Part shown: piece after piece, positions 35,998 through 57,203 of the stretch
Layout of the letters: each line of letters opens with the position of its first letter
Position numbering within the stretch: position 1 is the stretch's first letter
DNA from: Ceratopteris richardii
Lineage: Eukaryota; Streptophyta; Polypodiopsida; Polypodiales; Pteridaceae
Length of the DNA stretch: 64,000 bases
Direction of reading: 5' to 3'
Assembly: GCA_020310875.1 (NCBI GenBank)
Contig: CM035407.1
Coordinates: forward strand, 205,033,608 to 205,097,607
Translations under genes and position numbers: made by a program
The notes under the pieces: generated by a model
Databases searched by the model: none
Told to the model about the DNA's origin: nothing
What the model saw: only the letters and a program-made list of their open reading frames with translations

Positions 35998-37158
35998 TGT
36001 TGAGGTTATATGATGTTGCAGCAAAGGCTTGTTCACTAACAAGACTGCGAAAAATTGCCATGCCTCAACTAGAACTAAGCTAGAGTGATATTAGAACACC
36101 TCTATAATCATCAGTAGCTTAGCAACCTTCTAAAACTGAAAACTTTATAACTGTCTTTAGTGAAAACTGAAAATTCACTTTACAGAAAGCTTCGCGTTTC
36201 CTTCAAGCTTTAATTCTGAACTGATTTACCTCAAACTTTACGCTATTGTGTTTGCTTACAGTTAAATAATCTCTCCGTCACTTAACTTTGTAAAAACTGT
36301 GTTTTGAACTCACCGTAATTTCACTAGAACTTCACCGGACTGTCATCGTAATCTTACCAGAATCAATTGCAATTCTGTTTGTAGTTACCTCAAATGTTTG
36401 TAATTGAGATAAGGAAGTAATACCTGAGCTTCCTTCAGTAAATGAACTCTATCTGAAGTTTGAGAAAAAACTTCACCAGTTCTGAATGTCTTTTACGGTT
36501 AGACTTTGTACTGTGTACATGTCCCGTTTCACAAAACTCTTTTGATCAATTTGTAGTTCATACTCCTAGCTTCAAGATGAGCTATCACTCATAAAAATCT
36601 TTACACTATGCTGCGAGATCTAACTCTCAGAAGTACTAGAAAAATGTTTATTGAGAAAATTGTAACTGTTAACTAACTTTCACAGTAACATGAAATCACT
36701 TTGATTTCTTCACATACAAAGAATGCGCTCAAAGACTTCCACATGAACATGTGTTTTCTATTAGAGAAGATGTGTACAAACTGGCTTGGCCTCACTTCGC
36801 TCATAGCCACGAGAACTCTCCTATGTTGAGTAGTGTCTCCTTACCATCTCTCTTACAAATGAACACCCTACATTTTAGGTTCTATTATTAATCTCTACAT
36901 ACGCACACTTGCGTCTACTACAAGCGCTTCTACAACAGCTCTCCTGCTCATATTCTCTTCTATATAGTAAGCACTCTCTCAATTCTCTTATATACATTTT
37001 GATCCGAGATTCAAAACTCGTAATTCTGGAGGTTTCTACACTGTATATTACATACGTGAATTTGTCCCTTCACTAAGGCTTTGATTTTCTAAATGCTTTG
37101 TTTCTGCTTCTCTTCATCTTTATGTCGTTATGCCTAATTAGTGAGTGAATCTCCAACA
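35998..37158 (-). repeat. Copia LTR (5' LTR in element orientation)
   Basis: 1,161 bp with the same ends as the left LTR (TGTTGAGGTT and CTCCAACA on the + strand). It borders the tRNA-Met primer-binding site at about 35985-35997. It is about 23 bp shorter than its partner. Confidence 0.92.
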
Positions 37159-37163
37159 TAAGT
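37159..37163. repeat. target-site duplication TAAGT, right copy
   Basis: An exact match to 30547-30551. Confidence 0.9.
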
Positions 37164-38050
37164 ATAGAGTACAAAAGATATAGTTAGATTGTTCAAAATA
37201 ATCAACAAAAGTAAATGATTAAGTTACGAAGGTTAGCTTATGTGCACGAAGACTTGCAAATGAGAATTCCAGATTTAAGAAAAGTTGTAGGACACTTGAA
37301 GTAAGGAAGATACATATTATAGGGCATCTTGATAAAAGGCAACCAAGAATAAGTCATTCTCAAGAGGTTCTTGATGTGAAATAATGAGCAATAGTGCTCA
37401 AAGCATTTCTTTCAAGATATCATAAAAACTTAGGAATTCGATAAGCATACACTCTTACGATTGGAGATGCCTAAGACAAAGGCAAAATGTATGGCCAATG
37501 TCAAGATACAACAAAAAGTCAAGAGGTGTGAGCTCTAATATCTTATAATTATGTGAATCAGTAGATCTTAGAGAGGACTCTAGGGCACCTATAGATGTAG
37601 ATAAAGGTGAGAGTCCCAAGATCTTAGGGTATTTCAATCAAGAAGATCTAAGCAAGGACTCCATAACACATATCGATACAATTTGTGTGATGATTTTTAG
37701 TAATCATTAATAAGCAGATATTAAGATGAATGCTAGTAGCATTCTAATCAAATTAAAATATTAAATACCACATGTATGATATAATTGAATGAAAATCTTA
37801 GATTGAGAAAAAGAATTGAAGAACAAGACCAAGATAGCTCTTTGTTATTAGATATGGAATGTTGAATTATTGGAGTTTATTTTATTGAGGTTTTAACGTG
37901 CTTTGTTCTTTGATTTAGCATGTGAAGGCTCATGAGGGCACAAATAGGGAGATTATATTTTATTTTTATTTTGTACGTAAAAGAACCACCTAGAGGGTTC
38001 ATTCTAGAAAGTTTTAAAAATAGTGGTTGAAGATAAGGATCATTATAGAA
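37164..38050. other. no gene seen
   Basis: AT- and A-rich sequence without conserved frames. It continues the sequence left of the Copia insertion. Confidence 0.35.
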
Positions 38051-38148
38051 AGCAAATTTTGTAAATAAAAGCAACTTTTGTAAATAAAAGCAACTTTAGT
38101 AAATAAAAGCAACTTTTGTAAATAAAAGCAAATTTTGTAAATAAAAGC
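38051..38148. repeat. 19-bp tandem repeat, about five units
   Basis: The unit GTAAATAAAAGCAACTTTT recurs at 38061, 38080, 38099 and 38118, with a partial copy at 38137 and a partial copy before the first. Units differ by one base each. No coding meaning. Confidence 0.92.
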
Positions 38149-38920
38149 TAAGGCTCACCATAAAAATAAGTAAATTTTTCCTCACACACCTAATTTTTGA
38201 AGCACCCACCCTCATTGTAACTTCCATCTTTGGACGTAATGGAAGTCTATAAATACACAACTCTGGAGGCTCATTATGACACAAATAATGATGCAAATAA
38301 TCTCAAATAATGATGCAAATAATGATACAAATCATCTCAAATACATAACTCCGGAGGCTCATTATGATAGAGTGCATGGGGAGAGATTGTACCCAGTATT
38401 GTGTAGTATTTTATATACTGCACATCTTTGGTTTTGTGTGTTACAGATATCGTATTGTCTCTGTGTATGCATGATCTACAAGATCCGACAACAATCTTAA
38501 GACAGGGGCAAGTACTACCAAGGTCATTAAAATAAGGTAATTACATGTTTTTATAGGTAACATTCCTAACATGCCTATTCAAAACCTCACAAAGGACTCT
38601 AGAATAGTTATAGGGTAATGTTACATACCAAAGAAGTGTTAGTTATACATTTGAGAGGATAGGAACATTCATTCTTAAAGATTCCATGATTATGAACAAT
38701 GGAAGTAGAATTGTGATCACGAGGAATAAGAAAAAAGATAAATAAAAAAGAGAGAGTAATAAAGTAAGAACGTGTTGAGAATGTATAGTTAGCACAAGGA
38801 CTAGCCCAACCTAGGTCCTATGGACTAAGAACAAAAAACAAAAAACCTAGAGGTGAGAGGTCTCAAGGTATTTTGAAACCTTATAAGAGAACTCTAATGG
38901 GAATCATGTTTTGATTCTAT
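38149..38920. other. no gene; small duplication with a TATA-like site
   Basis: A segment with CT(C)(T/C)GGAGGCTCATTATGA occurs at about 38260-38278 and again at 38350-38367, separated by ATGATGCAAATAATC-type short repeats. A TATA-like TCTATAAATACAC lies near 38239. This could be an old LTR promoter, but no partner was found. Confidence 0.35.
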
Positions 38921-39089
38921 TATGGTTTAGTATGGGTAGATGGGATAGCTTTACCTATCTCTCTAAAAGAGGACGACAAAGATACACAAGAAGGCAAGGT
39001 TTCTTGTTAGACATTGATCTACACAGGCCATCCTATGCATATATGGGACAAGGGCTAAGTATATCCGAGGTCCCTAGCCCGAAGATATC

Positions 39090-39330
39090 CTAAGGTAGTT
39101 GAGGAGTAATGGGAATGAGTGTGCATGATGGCCACAAGTCCACACTAGAGCATTGTAGAGCATTACTATCTTGTGTGCAAGATGATATAAAGGATGGGAG
39201 GTGAGCTACACACACAACCTTCTTTACTCTTTATTTTGAGTGAGTTTTTGGAGAGAATTTAGCAATTGAGTGAGTAAGTATCACCTTGCAAAGAGCAAAG
39301 AAGGAAAGGTTGTGATCTAGATCCCCAATA
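39090..39330 (+). repeat. LTR-like direct repeat, left copy (partner 45050-45240)
   Basis: Shared blocks with 45050-45240, in the same order and orientation: ATCCTAAGGT, GTGCATGATGGCCACA, a TATA-like (AT)ATAAA-GGATGGGAGG, CACACACAAC and TATCACC. Divergence is substantial. The two copies bracket the young gag-only element, so they may be LTRs of an older element into which it inserted, or two independent relics. Confidence 0.45.
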
Positions 39331-40135
39331 GGGAGTGACAAGGTTAAACAACAAGGCAAGGTTTGCATTGAGCATACAAGGAAAGATTGTGGTCAAAATC
39401 TTCAACATAGAATAATGAGGAGAGACAACAAGGCAAGTCTACATGAAGATAATTCAAAGTAAGTTGGAAAGCAAGATATCTTAGAAAAACAAATCTAGAT
39501 GAATGTTGCTACTCATAGAACATCGTTATAAAGTGACCAAGTAGTGGTCAAATGGACGAGAGTTATGTGTTTAATCATTATAGAAAGGGTGAGCATACCA
39601 AGTATGTTGAGGGTTCAAACAAAAGGGTACAAATACCAAGTTTGTAAGTAATCATGCTAGATCCATAGTTGACGGAGACAAATATAATTTTATCTCTCTA
39701 AAGCAAAAAAATTCAGTTCAATGTTCCAATATAAATTGGAATAGATAAATGAAAAGAAAAGGTTTGCAACAAGATATTTAAAGGAACAAGAATAGTAACC
39801 ATGATGTTTCGTGTAGAGAACATCTTGGCAAAAGTTAGCAAGATAAATTTTTGGATTGGTTCACAAGTACAATTTTTTATGTGCCGAGATCAACAAGTAG
39901 GAAATATTAGGACATGTACTCAAATAGAGTAGTAATGACTATCTTTAAATAGAATGTCAAACCAAGAAGATTAGTTAGATATTAGATGATATGTTATGGG
40001 CACATATGTTAGAGAAGAAGATAGAAAGGGATATATGTAGGTATACTGCATAAAAAAAGATAGTTAGTTCAGTTCCTTGTCAGCTTGATTCTTGCATACA
40101 TCTCATAACTCTTAGTTGCATACATGCCGCATAAG
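39331..40135. other. no gene seen
   Basis: AT-rich sequence with repeated AAGGCAAG/GACAAGG words and no conserved frame. It is presumably the interior or flank of an old element. Confidence 0.3.
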
Positions 40136-40139
40136 TATC

Positions 40140-41411
40140 TGTTAAAGGTTAACTCGTCGTTTATGATTATCGTAAGTGTTAATTGCCTACCGCGGTCGTT
40201 AAGTACTACTTCAACGCAACAACCCTTCGGAGACTCCAGAATCTGGTTCCACGCCTGCGTACCAGATATTTCCGAGTCTCTCTTTCTCTGTGTTCAATCT
40301 TACCGTAAAAGTAAACGGACTCTAGCCACGTGGGTCCTTGGGAGTGGTAGGGGTCTGTTAGACAGAGGCCCTATACTATTTTCCCAACTTCTCACTCACT
40401 CGTTACTCGGTCAGCGCGTCTTAGCTCAGTAGTTGTTTCTGATCAACCAAGGCTATCAAGTCTTAGAATCCCGTACTCCAAGATCTACCTGCTATCACAG
40501 TTGAGCAGTAATCCGGACTGAGAATCGATACACAAAGCACACTGCTGGTAGCTTAACACGACCACACTACGAAATCCTTCTGCACAATTTACAACTTTAC
40601 CGAGTACCACATTCAAATTGCAAGACCTACTGACTATAACTTGTCGCGCACTTTATCATCATTCTACTCGTATTCAGAACACTACTGGTCCTAATCCGAA
40701 CATAGATACGCTACCTGCTCAGCCATTCACAGAAACTCATAACTCACAACCGAACTATGTTAGTTCTCTATGCGTCCGTGTTCCACAGAAGAACGATCAG
40801 ACAAACGCATTCCTGTCGACTAACGCTTAGGAAATACTTTAATCATTACCGAGTGGAATCTCTGCAACACCGCATCAATTCGTAACACTGCGTATAACGC
40901 ATATACGCACACAAACACATACACAGGAGAGGGGAGGGAGCAGACGAAACAGAGCAGAGTTACTCTTGTTCTACACACACAACACTTATACGTGTAACTC
41001 CCAAAACACAGGGGACTCTTTAACTCGTTACCGAACAGACTCTCACAATCGCAGTACCGACTCGTAACACACAGTGTATCACACATACACAGTCGAATGA
41101 TTACACAGAGAAAGTGCACAGGCAGGACGGAACCAAGACACTCTACTCGTTGCACATAGTAGAAGCAGTAAAGTAACCCCAAAACGGGAACTCTCACAAT
41201 GTATTCGCAACTTCCAAAAAAACACGGGGAGCGGAGGCTCTCTGGGCTCTCTGCCTACTGCTTCTGCTGCTCTCTCTGATCGCTTTAAATAGAGTTTTGT
41301 TACAAGGCTTTTACGCGAATCTTTCTTTACCGCGTACTTCCAGAAGGGTTCTTTCTACATTAAAAACCTCTGTCTAAGTACAATTGTCCTTTGTTCGGCG
41401 GCCGTCTAACA
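40140..41411 (-). repeat. LTR of the gag-only element (3' LTR in element orientation)
   Basis: 1,272 bp, TGTTAAAGGTT to GTCTAACA on the + strand. It matches 43521-44792 along its length with one substitution noticed by eye (position about 40902). On the - strand a TATA-like CTATTTAAAG lies near 41283-41293. Open frames inside the LTR are not genes. Confidence 0.96.
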
Positions 41412-41425
41412 CTGGCACGCACGGT

Positions 41426-41436
41426 GGACTCGAACC
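41426..41436 (-). other. RNA polymerase III B-box-like motif, tRNA-like junction
   Basis: The - strand reads GGTTCGAGTCC, a perfect match to the B-box consensus GGTTCGANNCC found in tRNA T-arms. It sits in CTTGCGGGTTCGAGTCCACC, 15 bp from the 3' LTR, and reads like the 3' part of a tRNA, although the T-stem pairs imperfectly. It may be a captured tRNA fragment. Chance is not excluded. Confidence 0.35.
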
Positions 41437-41467
41437 CGCAAGTGCAATACTGTTGGTAATGTCCTTT

Positions 41468-41597
41468 TGGCTCTTGCAACGATGAAGAACGCAGCGAAAT
41501 GCAATACGTAGTGTGAATTGCAGAATTCCGCGAATCATCGAGTTTTTGAACGCAACTTGCGCCCGCGGCTCGTCCAAGGGCATGTCTGCCTGGGCTG
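41468..41597 (+). rRNA. 5.8S rRNA fragment inside the gag-only element
   Basis: About 130 nt match plant 5.8S rRNA nearly throughout, including the blocks CTCTTGCAACGATGAAGAAC, GTAGTGTGAATTGCAGAATT, CCGCGAATCATCGAGTTTTT, GAACGCAACTTGCGCCC and GGGCATGTCTGCCTGGGC. The first 25-30 nt of 5.8S are missing, and neither ITS1 nor ITS2 nor other rDNA flanks it. It is antisense to the host retroelement. A few differences from the usual plant sequence are visible (GCAATACG for GCGATACG). This is a captured fragment, not a working rRNA gene. Confidence 0.93.
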
Positions 41598-43520
41598 TCC
41601 ACCAGAAAGACTCTGGTTAATCATTCATAATGTCCATATCCTGCGGGTGTTTCTGCAACTATCTTCCAATCCCGAATATGTTGCTGTACGTGGTAGGTTG
41701 TCGCTTTCTCCATAATTCCTTCAAACTCGTATAGCTGGTCTAGTTGCCTCAAGGACTCAAAGCTTTAGATATTCGCAGCTCTTCCTTTAAATAGTTTTCT
41801 GAACATCTAAGCCCTTCTGAAAACATGTCGATTTATACATATAATAAGAATCTACTCTTGATTTCGTTGTTACCTGGGTCCACCTTCTTGATCTTGTGCT
41901 TTAATCGCTTCGTGTATGGAATCAAAGTACCCTCTGTGCTGTTGAATCCATGTCTTCTGCAGAAGGCATGTAACCATACAGTATCCTATCACCACCTGGC
42001 TGAGATATCCATTTATATTGTCTGTCGGTCCGTGCCAGGAATTTAATTCCCCAATCCTTTCTGATCGCACTTGTTCTAGTGGCGGAACAGGTCCACTGTC
42101 CCCAGGGTGACTTAGCAAACTGTAGGAGTCCCATCCTCTGGTGATGTTGTCGAAGTTCTTTGATATTCTCCATCAAATCCTCGTCATTATCCTGTTCGTT
42201 TCGCCTGTCGTCTTCCAAATCGCTAGCCATGATTACTTCTCCCGAGTCGCTGGAAATGATCAATTCTTCCCCGCAGTCGTATTCGCACTTCGTCACTCCC
42301 CGTCTTGCTTTCGTCTGCATCGGCACCATATTTGACGCTACCTTGCTTCATCACCCTTTCCGGCCACCATGAAGAGCGTTGTCTTTCAGTCTGTTGTTCT
42401 GTAAATACTCAAAGATTTCGGCAGGATTCTTCTTTAGTCTGAAACGCTGTAAGAAGGCGTCTCGTACTGCCTCGTAAGTACCGAAATGATTGATATCGTA
42501 TTCCGTGAGCCATCTCGCTGCTTCATTGATCAGTGTGGATTGAAAAACAATGGCCTTATACGCCTGATCGGGTGGATGGTTAAGAACTGCATAACTTATC
42601 TCGAAAGTTCGTACGTGGGCGTCTGGGTCATCTCCTGGGAATCCACCGAATTTCGTGTAGGTTACTCCTGTTGGCGGCGGCCTTGGCTGTCCTAGCTGTT
42701 GGTGTTGATGTTGTTGTTGTTGGTGTTGCCCGCTCATTGTGAAGGGTTCAGGGTTTCCTTCTGTATCGGATAAACTATCTGGACTTGTATCACCGGATGG
42801 TGCGTTTTCCGGTGTACTGTGTCGACTTAGGATGCTTCGGATCTTGGTTTCGAACAGCTTTCCTTCCTTCTGGATGTCTAATATTCGAAATCTTTCTTCC
42901 AAACACGAAGGTTGAGCTGATGATTCCGCAAAAAAGGCTAAACCTTTGCCAGCGATCGGCGATTCTATCACCGGAATCTCACCGGAATGAACCGAAATTG
43001 GGCCAGAACGCCCTGTTTTACTACTTTTGCCGAATGTTCCTAACGTATTTCTGACCGTGGATATCTCTAAATCTTGATCTGATATTGTTAGACTAGGTTC
43101 CAACGGCGTTTTGATAGAGTCTGGACTTGCTATATCTTCGATAGGTGGGGTCGAAGTAGCGCCAGAATGTATCGAAGGCGTTGATCGTTCTACCGGAATA
43201 TGACCGGAATTGGTTGTATCGTTTCCACTTTTCTTGATCACTGGGTCAGATCTAGTTATGCCTACTTCTCCTGAGGCTATCTTTTGTGATTTCCGTGCTT
43301 CATCCTGACGATTCTTAGGATATGTTTCGCCCGATCGCGTGACCGGCATGTATCATTGCCCAGTGATATTATCTGAGCAGTTTGCAACAATCTGGGTCTG
43401 TTGCTACTGTCAGTGAATCACTGTCACCGGATGTTTACTTCTTACAGATCGCTGGTGTTCTAATGCCACGGTCTCGTAAGTGACTCGTTCGGATGCCACT
43501 TTCCCACAGACGGCGCCAAA

Positions 43521-44792
43521 TGTTAAAGGTTAACTCGTCGTTTATGATTATCGTAAGTGTTAATTGCCTACCGCGGTCGTTAAGTACTACTTCAACGCAA
43601 CAACCCTTCGGAGACTCCAGAATCTGGTTCCACGCCTGCGTACCAGATATTTCCGAGTCTCTCTTTCTCTGTGTTCAATCTTACCGTAAAAGTAAACGGA
43701 CTCTAGCCACGTGGGTCCTTGGGAGTGGTAGGGGTCTGTTAGACAGAGGCCCTATACTATTTTCCCAACTTCTCACTCACTCGTTACTCGGTCAGCGCGT
43801 CTTAGCTCAGTAGTTGTTTCTGATCAACCAAGGCTATCAAGTCTTAGAATCCCGTACTCCAAGATCTACCTGCTATCACAGTTGAGCAGTAATCCGGACT
43901 GAGAATCGATACACAAAGCACACTGCTGGTAGCTTAACACGACCACACTACGAAATCCTTCTGCACAATTTACAACTTTACCGAGTACCACATTCAAATT
44001 GCAAGACCTACTGACTATAACTTGTCGCGCACTTTATCATCATTCTACTCGTATTCAGAACACTACTGGTCCTAATCCGAACATAGATACGCTACCTGCT
44101 CAGCCATTCACAGAAACTCATAACTCACAACCGAACTATGTTAGTTCTCTATGCGTCCGTGTTCCACAGAAGAACGATCAGACAAACGCATTCCTGTCGA
44201 CTAACGCTTAGGAAATACTTTAATCATTACCGAGTGGAATCTCTGCAACACCGCATCAATTCGTAACACTGCGTATAACGCACATACGCACACAAACACA
44301 TACACAGGAGAGGGGAGGGAGCAGACGAAACAGAGCAGAGTTACTCTTGTTCTACACACACAACACTTATACGTGTAACTCCCAAAACACAGGGGACTCT
44401 TTAACTCGTTACCGAACAGACTCTCACAATCGCAGTACCGACTCGTAACACACAGTGTATCACACATACACAGTCGAATGATTACACAGAGAAAGTGCAC
44501 AGGCAGGACGGAACCAAGACACTCTACTCGTTGCACATAGTAGAAGCAGTAAAGTAACCCCAAAACGGGAACTCTCACAATGTATTCGCAACTTCCAAAA
44601 AAACACGGGGAGCGGAGGCTCTCTGGGCTCTCTGCCTACTGCTTCTGCTGCTCTCTCTGATCGCTTTAAATAGAGTTTTGTTACAAGGCTTTTACGCGAA
44701 TCTTTCTTTACCGCGTACTTCCAGAAGGGTTCTTTCTACATTAAAAACCTCTGTCTAAGTACAATTGTCCTTTGTTCGGCGGCCGTCTAACA
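43521..44792 (-). repeat. LTR of the gag-only element (5' LTR in element orientation)
   Basis: 1,272 bp, the partner of 40140-41411. In element orientation it is followed by the primer-binding site (complement of about 43501-43520) and then gag. Confidence 0.96.
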
Positions 44793-45049
44793 TATCCTAC
44801 AATGAGTTGATACATGACACAATGCATTCATGACACAAGATATTCTAGAGAAGATAACAGATAAGAGAATTGCACATAGAATCAGTTTCCTCCAAAGTAT
44901 TTGATATCTTGGAAGGGTATCCACTCATATTCTCTTCATTGATCATGATGACAATGTTCTTTGGAAAGGGGAGATAGGCATAGATCCATATTGGATCATA
45001 TATCAATGTGTTTAGAACAAGATCTTTGTTTTCCAAGATCCCTATCTCG

Positions 45050-45240
45050 GAGGTTATCCTAAGGTTCCACCTTAGAGACCAAGAGTGAATGTGCATGATG
45101 GCCACATATAGCACTCTAGAAGCTTTCTATTTTGGGAGAAAGAGCATAAATAGGATGGGAGGGGAATAGCACACACAACATTCAAGACTCATTTGGTGAG
45201 AATATTATCACCAAGGAATATACAAAGGAGGCTCAAGCTT
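45050..45240 (+). repeat. LTR-like direct repeat, right copy (partner 39090-39330)
   Basis: It contains GTGCATGATGGCCACATA, a TATA-like CATAAATAGGATGGGAGG and AGCACACACAAC, in the same order as the left copy. It lies 250-450 bp right of the gag-only element. Confidence 0.45.
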
Positions 45241-45917
45241 AAGAGCCTCTCTTTTAGTTCTTCACGACGGATCCATTTGTGGTTAAGTTTATTGCCCTGA
45301 GTAACAAAGAACTTCCTATGTCTGAATGGGGGCTTACGCTTATGATCTATTTTGTTGCCATTGTTCCATCTTAGCTCTTTCATGTGTGGATTCCAAGCAA
45401 CTTACAATAGGTGAAGATACTTTATGTCCCAAACCCGGATACAATTGAGCAAGAGGCCCCAAACATCATATTTGAGAGTTTAAGACTAGTAACAATTTCT
45501 TCTTGTTTGATCCGATCTCTACTCGAGATGGGAAACCAAATGGGATTATTTCGTCTGTTCCGAGCTTTCTAGAGAATACCCATCCTTTGCACCGGCATAT
45601 CCGAGACGAGAAACATGATTCCTTTGGAGACCACCGGAATATCCGAGACGAGAAACATGGTTGTTTTACATCTCGGGGCATTGGAATTTGGCAGAGACAC
45701 GTCGTCACAATTTCTGAGCCGAACTTTAAGTCTTTGACCGTACGCAGAAATCTCGATCATTTTAATCAACACATTTCCATGCAAAAAACGAAACCATCGT
45801 GAAAGAAAGCGTCCGAGACTGGAGTGCGAAACGCGACTGACACGCTCACTGGGAAGCCGGAATACTTTCTGTTGCTCTGGTCATCTTCGAAGGATTCTAG
45901 CAAGGATACGAGGCGGC
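45241..45917 (+). promoter_or_regulatory. upstream region of the MDP-1 gene
   Basis: The sequence before the MDP-1 start becomes richer in G+C and CG than its surroundings, as expected near a host promoter. A 20-bp segment, ATATCCGAGACGAGAAACAT, occurs twice (about 45597 and 45642), and an ACGT-core GACACGTCGTCAC lies near 45694. No convincing TATA box was seen. The exact promoter limits are not visible from sequence alone. Confidence 0.35.

Positions 45918-57203
<11,286 letters not shown>

Larger units (their letters stand above)
30552..37158 (-). mobile_element. Copia LTR retrotransposon, both LTRs and TSD present
   Basis: A 6.6-kb element reading right to left. A primer-binding site TGGTATCAGAGC, matching plant initiator-tRNA-Met, follows the 5' LTR. 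Parts in order on the - strand: gag (35.77-34.95 kb, LDRDNYPTWVMRMEALF; a zinc-knuckle-like FWICGLSNHLAHDC), protease (about 34.69 kb, FYIDSGCSNHLLG), integrase (34.34-33.8 kb, LIHTDVWGPTKEGSISGSRY), reverse transcriptase (33.2-32.5 kb, YGLKQAPRAW and CIYVDDIIITG) and RNase H (about 32.3-31.9 kb, SDSDWAGSQDDRRSTHGYM, then ARTKHIEIQYHF). The coding region has about six breaks, so it is no longer autonomous. By eye the LTRs differ at roughly 3 percent of positions plus small indels, suggesting insertion within the last few million years. Confidence 0.95.
40140..44792 (-). mobile_element. young gag-only LTR retrotransposon (TR-GAG type)
   Basis: A 4.65-kb element on the - strand. After the 5' LTR comes TTTGGCGCCGTCTGTGGGAA, a primer-site type common in plant Ty3/gypsy elements. 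A 332-codon frame (43349-42351, starting MPVTRSGETY) has a Q/P-rich segment and a gag domain (TYTKFGGFPGDDPDAHVRTF, EAARWLTEYDINHFGTYEAV), and related frames follow to about 41.6 kb. No protease, reverse transcriptase, RNase H or integrase is present, so it must move with proteins from another element. The gag region has few breaks (one or two). The near-identical LTRs mean a very recent insertion. The flanks show a 4-bp TATC at 40136-40139 and 44793-44796. The end next to the 3' LTR carries a piece of 5.8S rRNA. Confidence 0.9.

Noticed and set aside
40820-41197. A 125-codon ORF present twice (also at 44201-44578)
   Set aside because: It lies wholly within the two LTRs of the gag-only element, has no recognisable domain, and recurs only because the LTRs are duplicates.
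41360-41602. Two overlapping - strand ORFs of about 70-80 codons
   Set aside because: They read through the antisense strand of the 5.8S rRNA fragment and its junction, so they are not protein genes.
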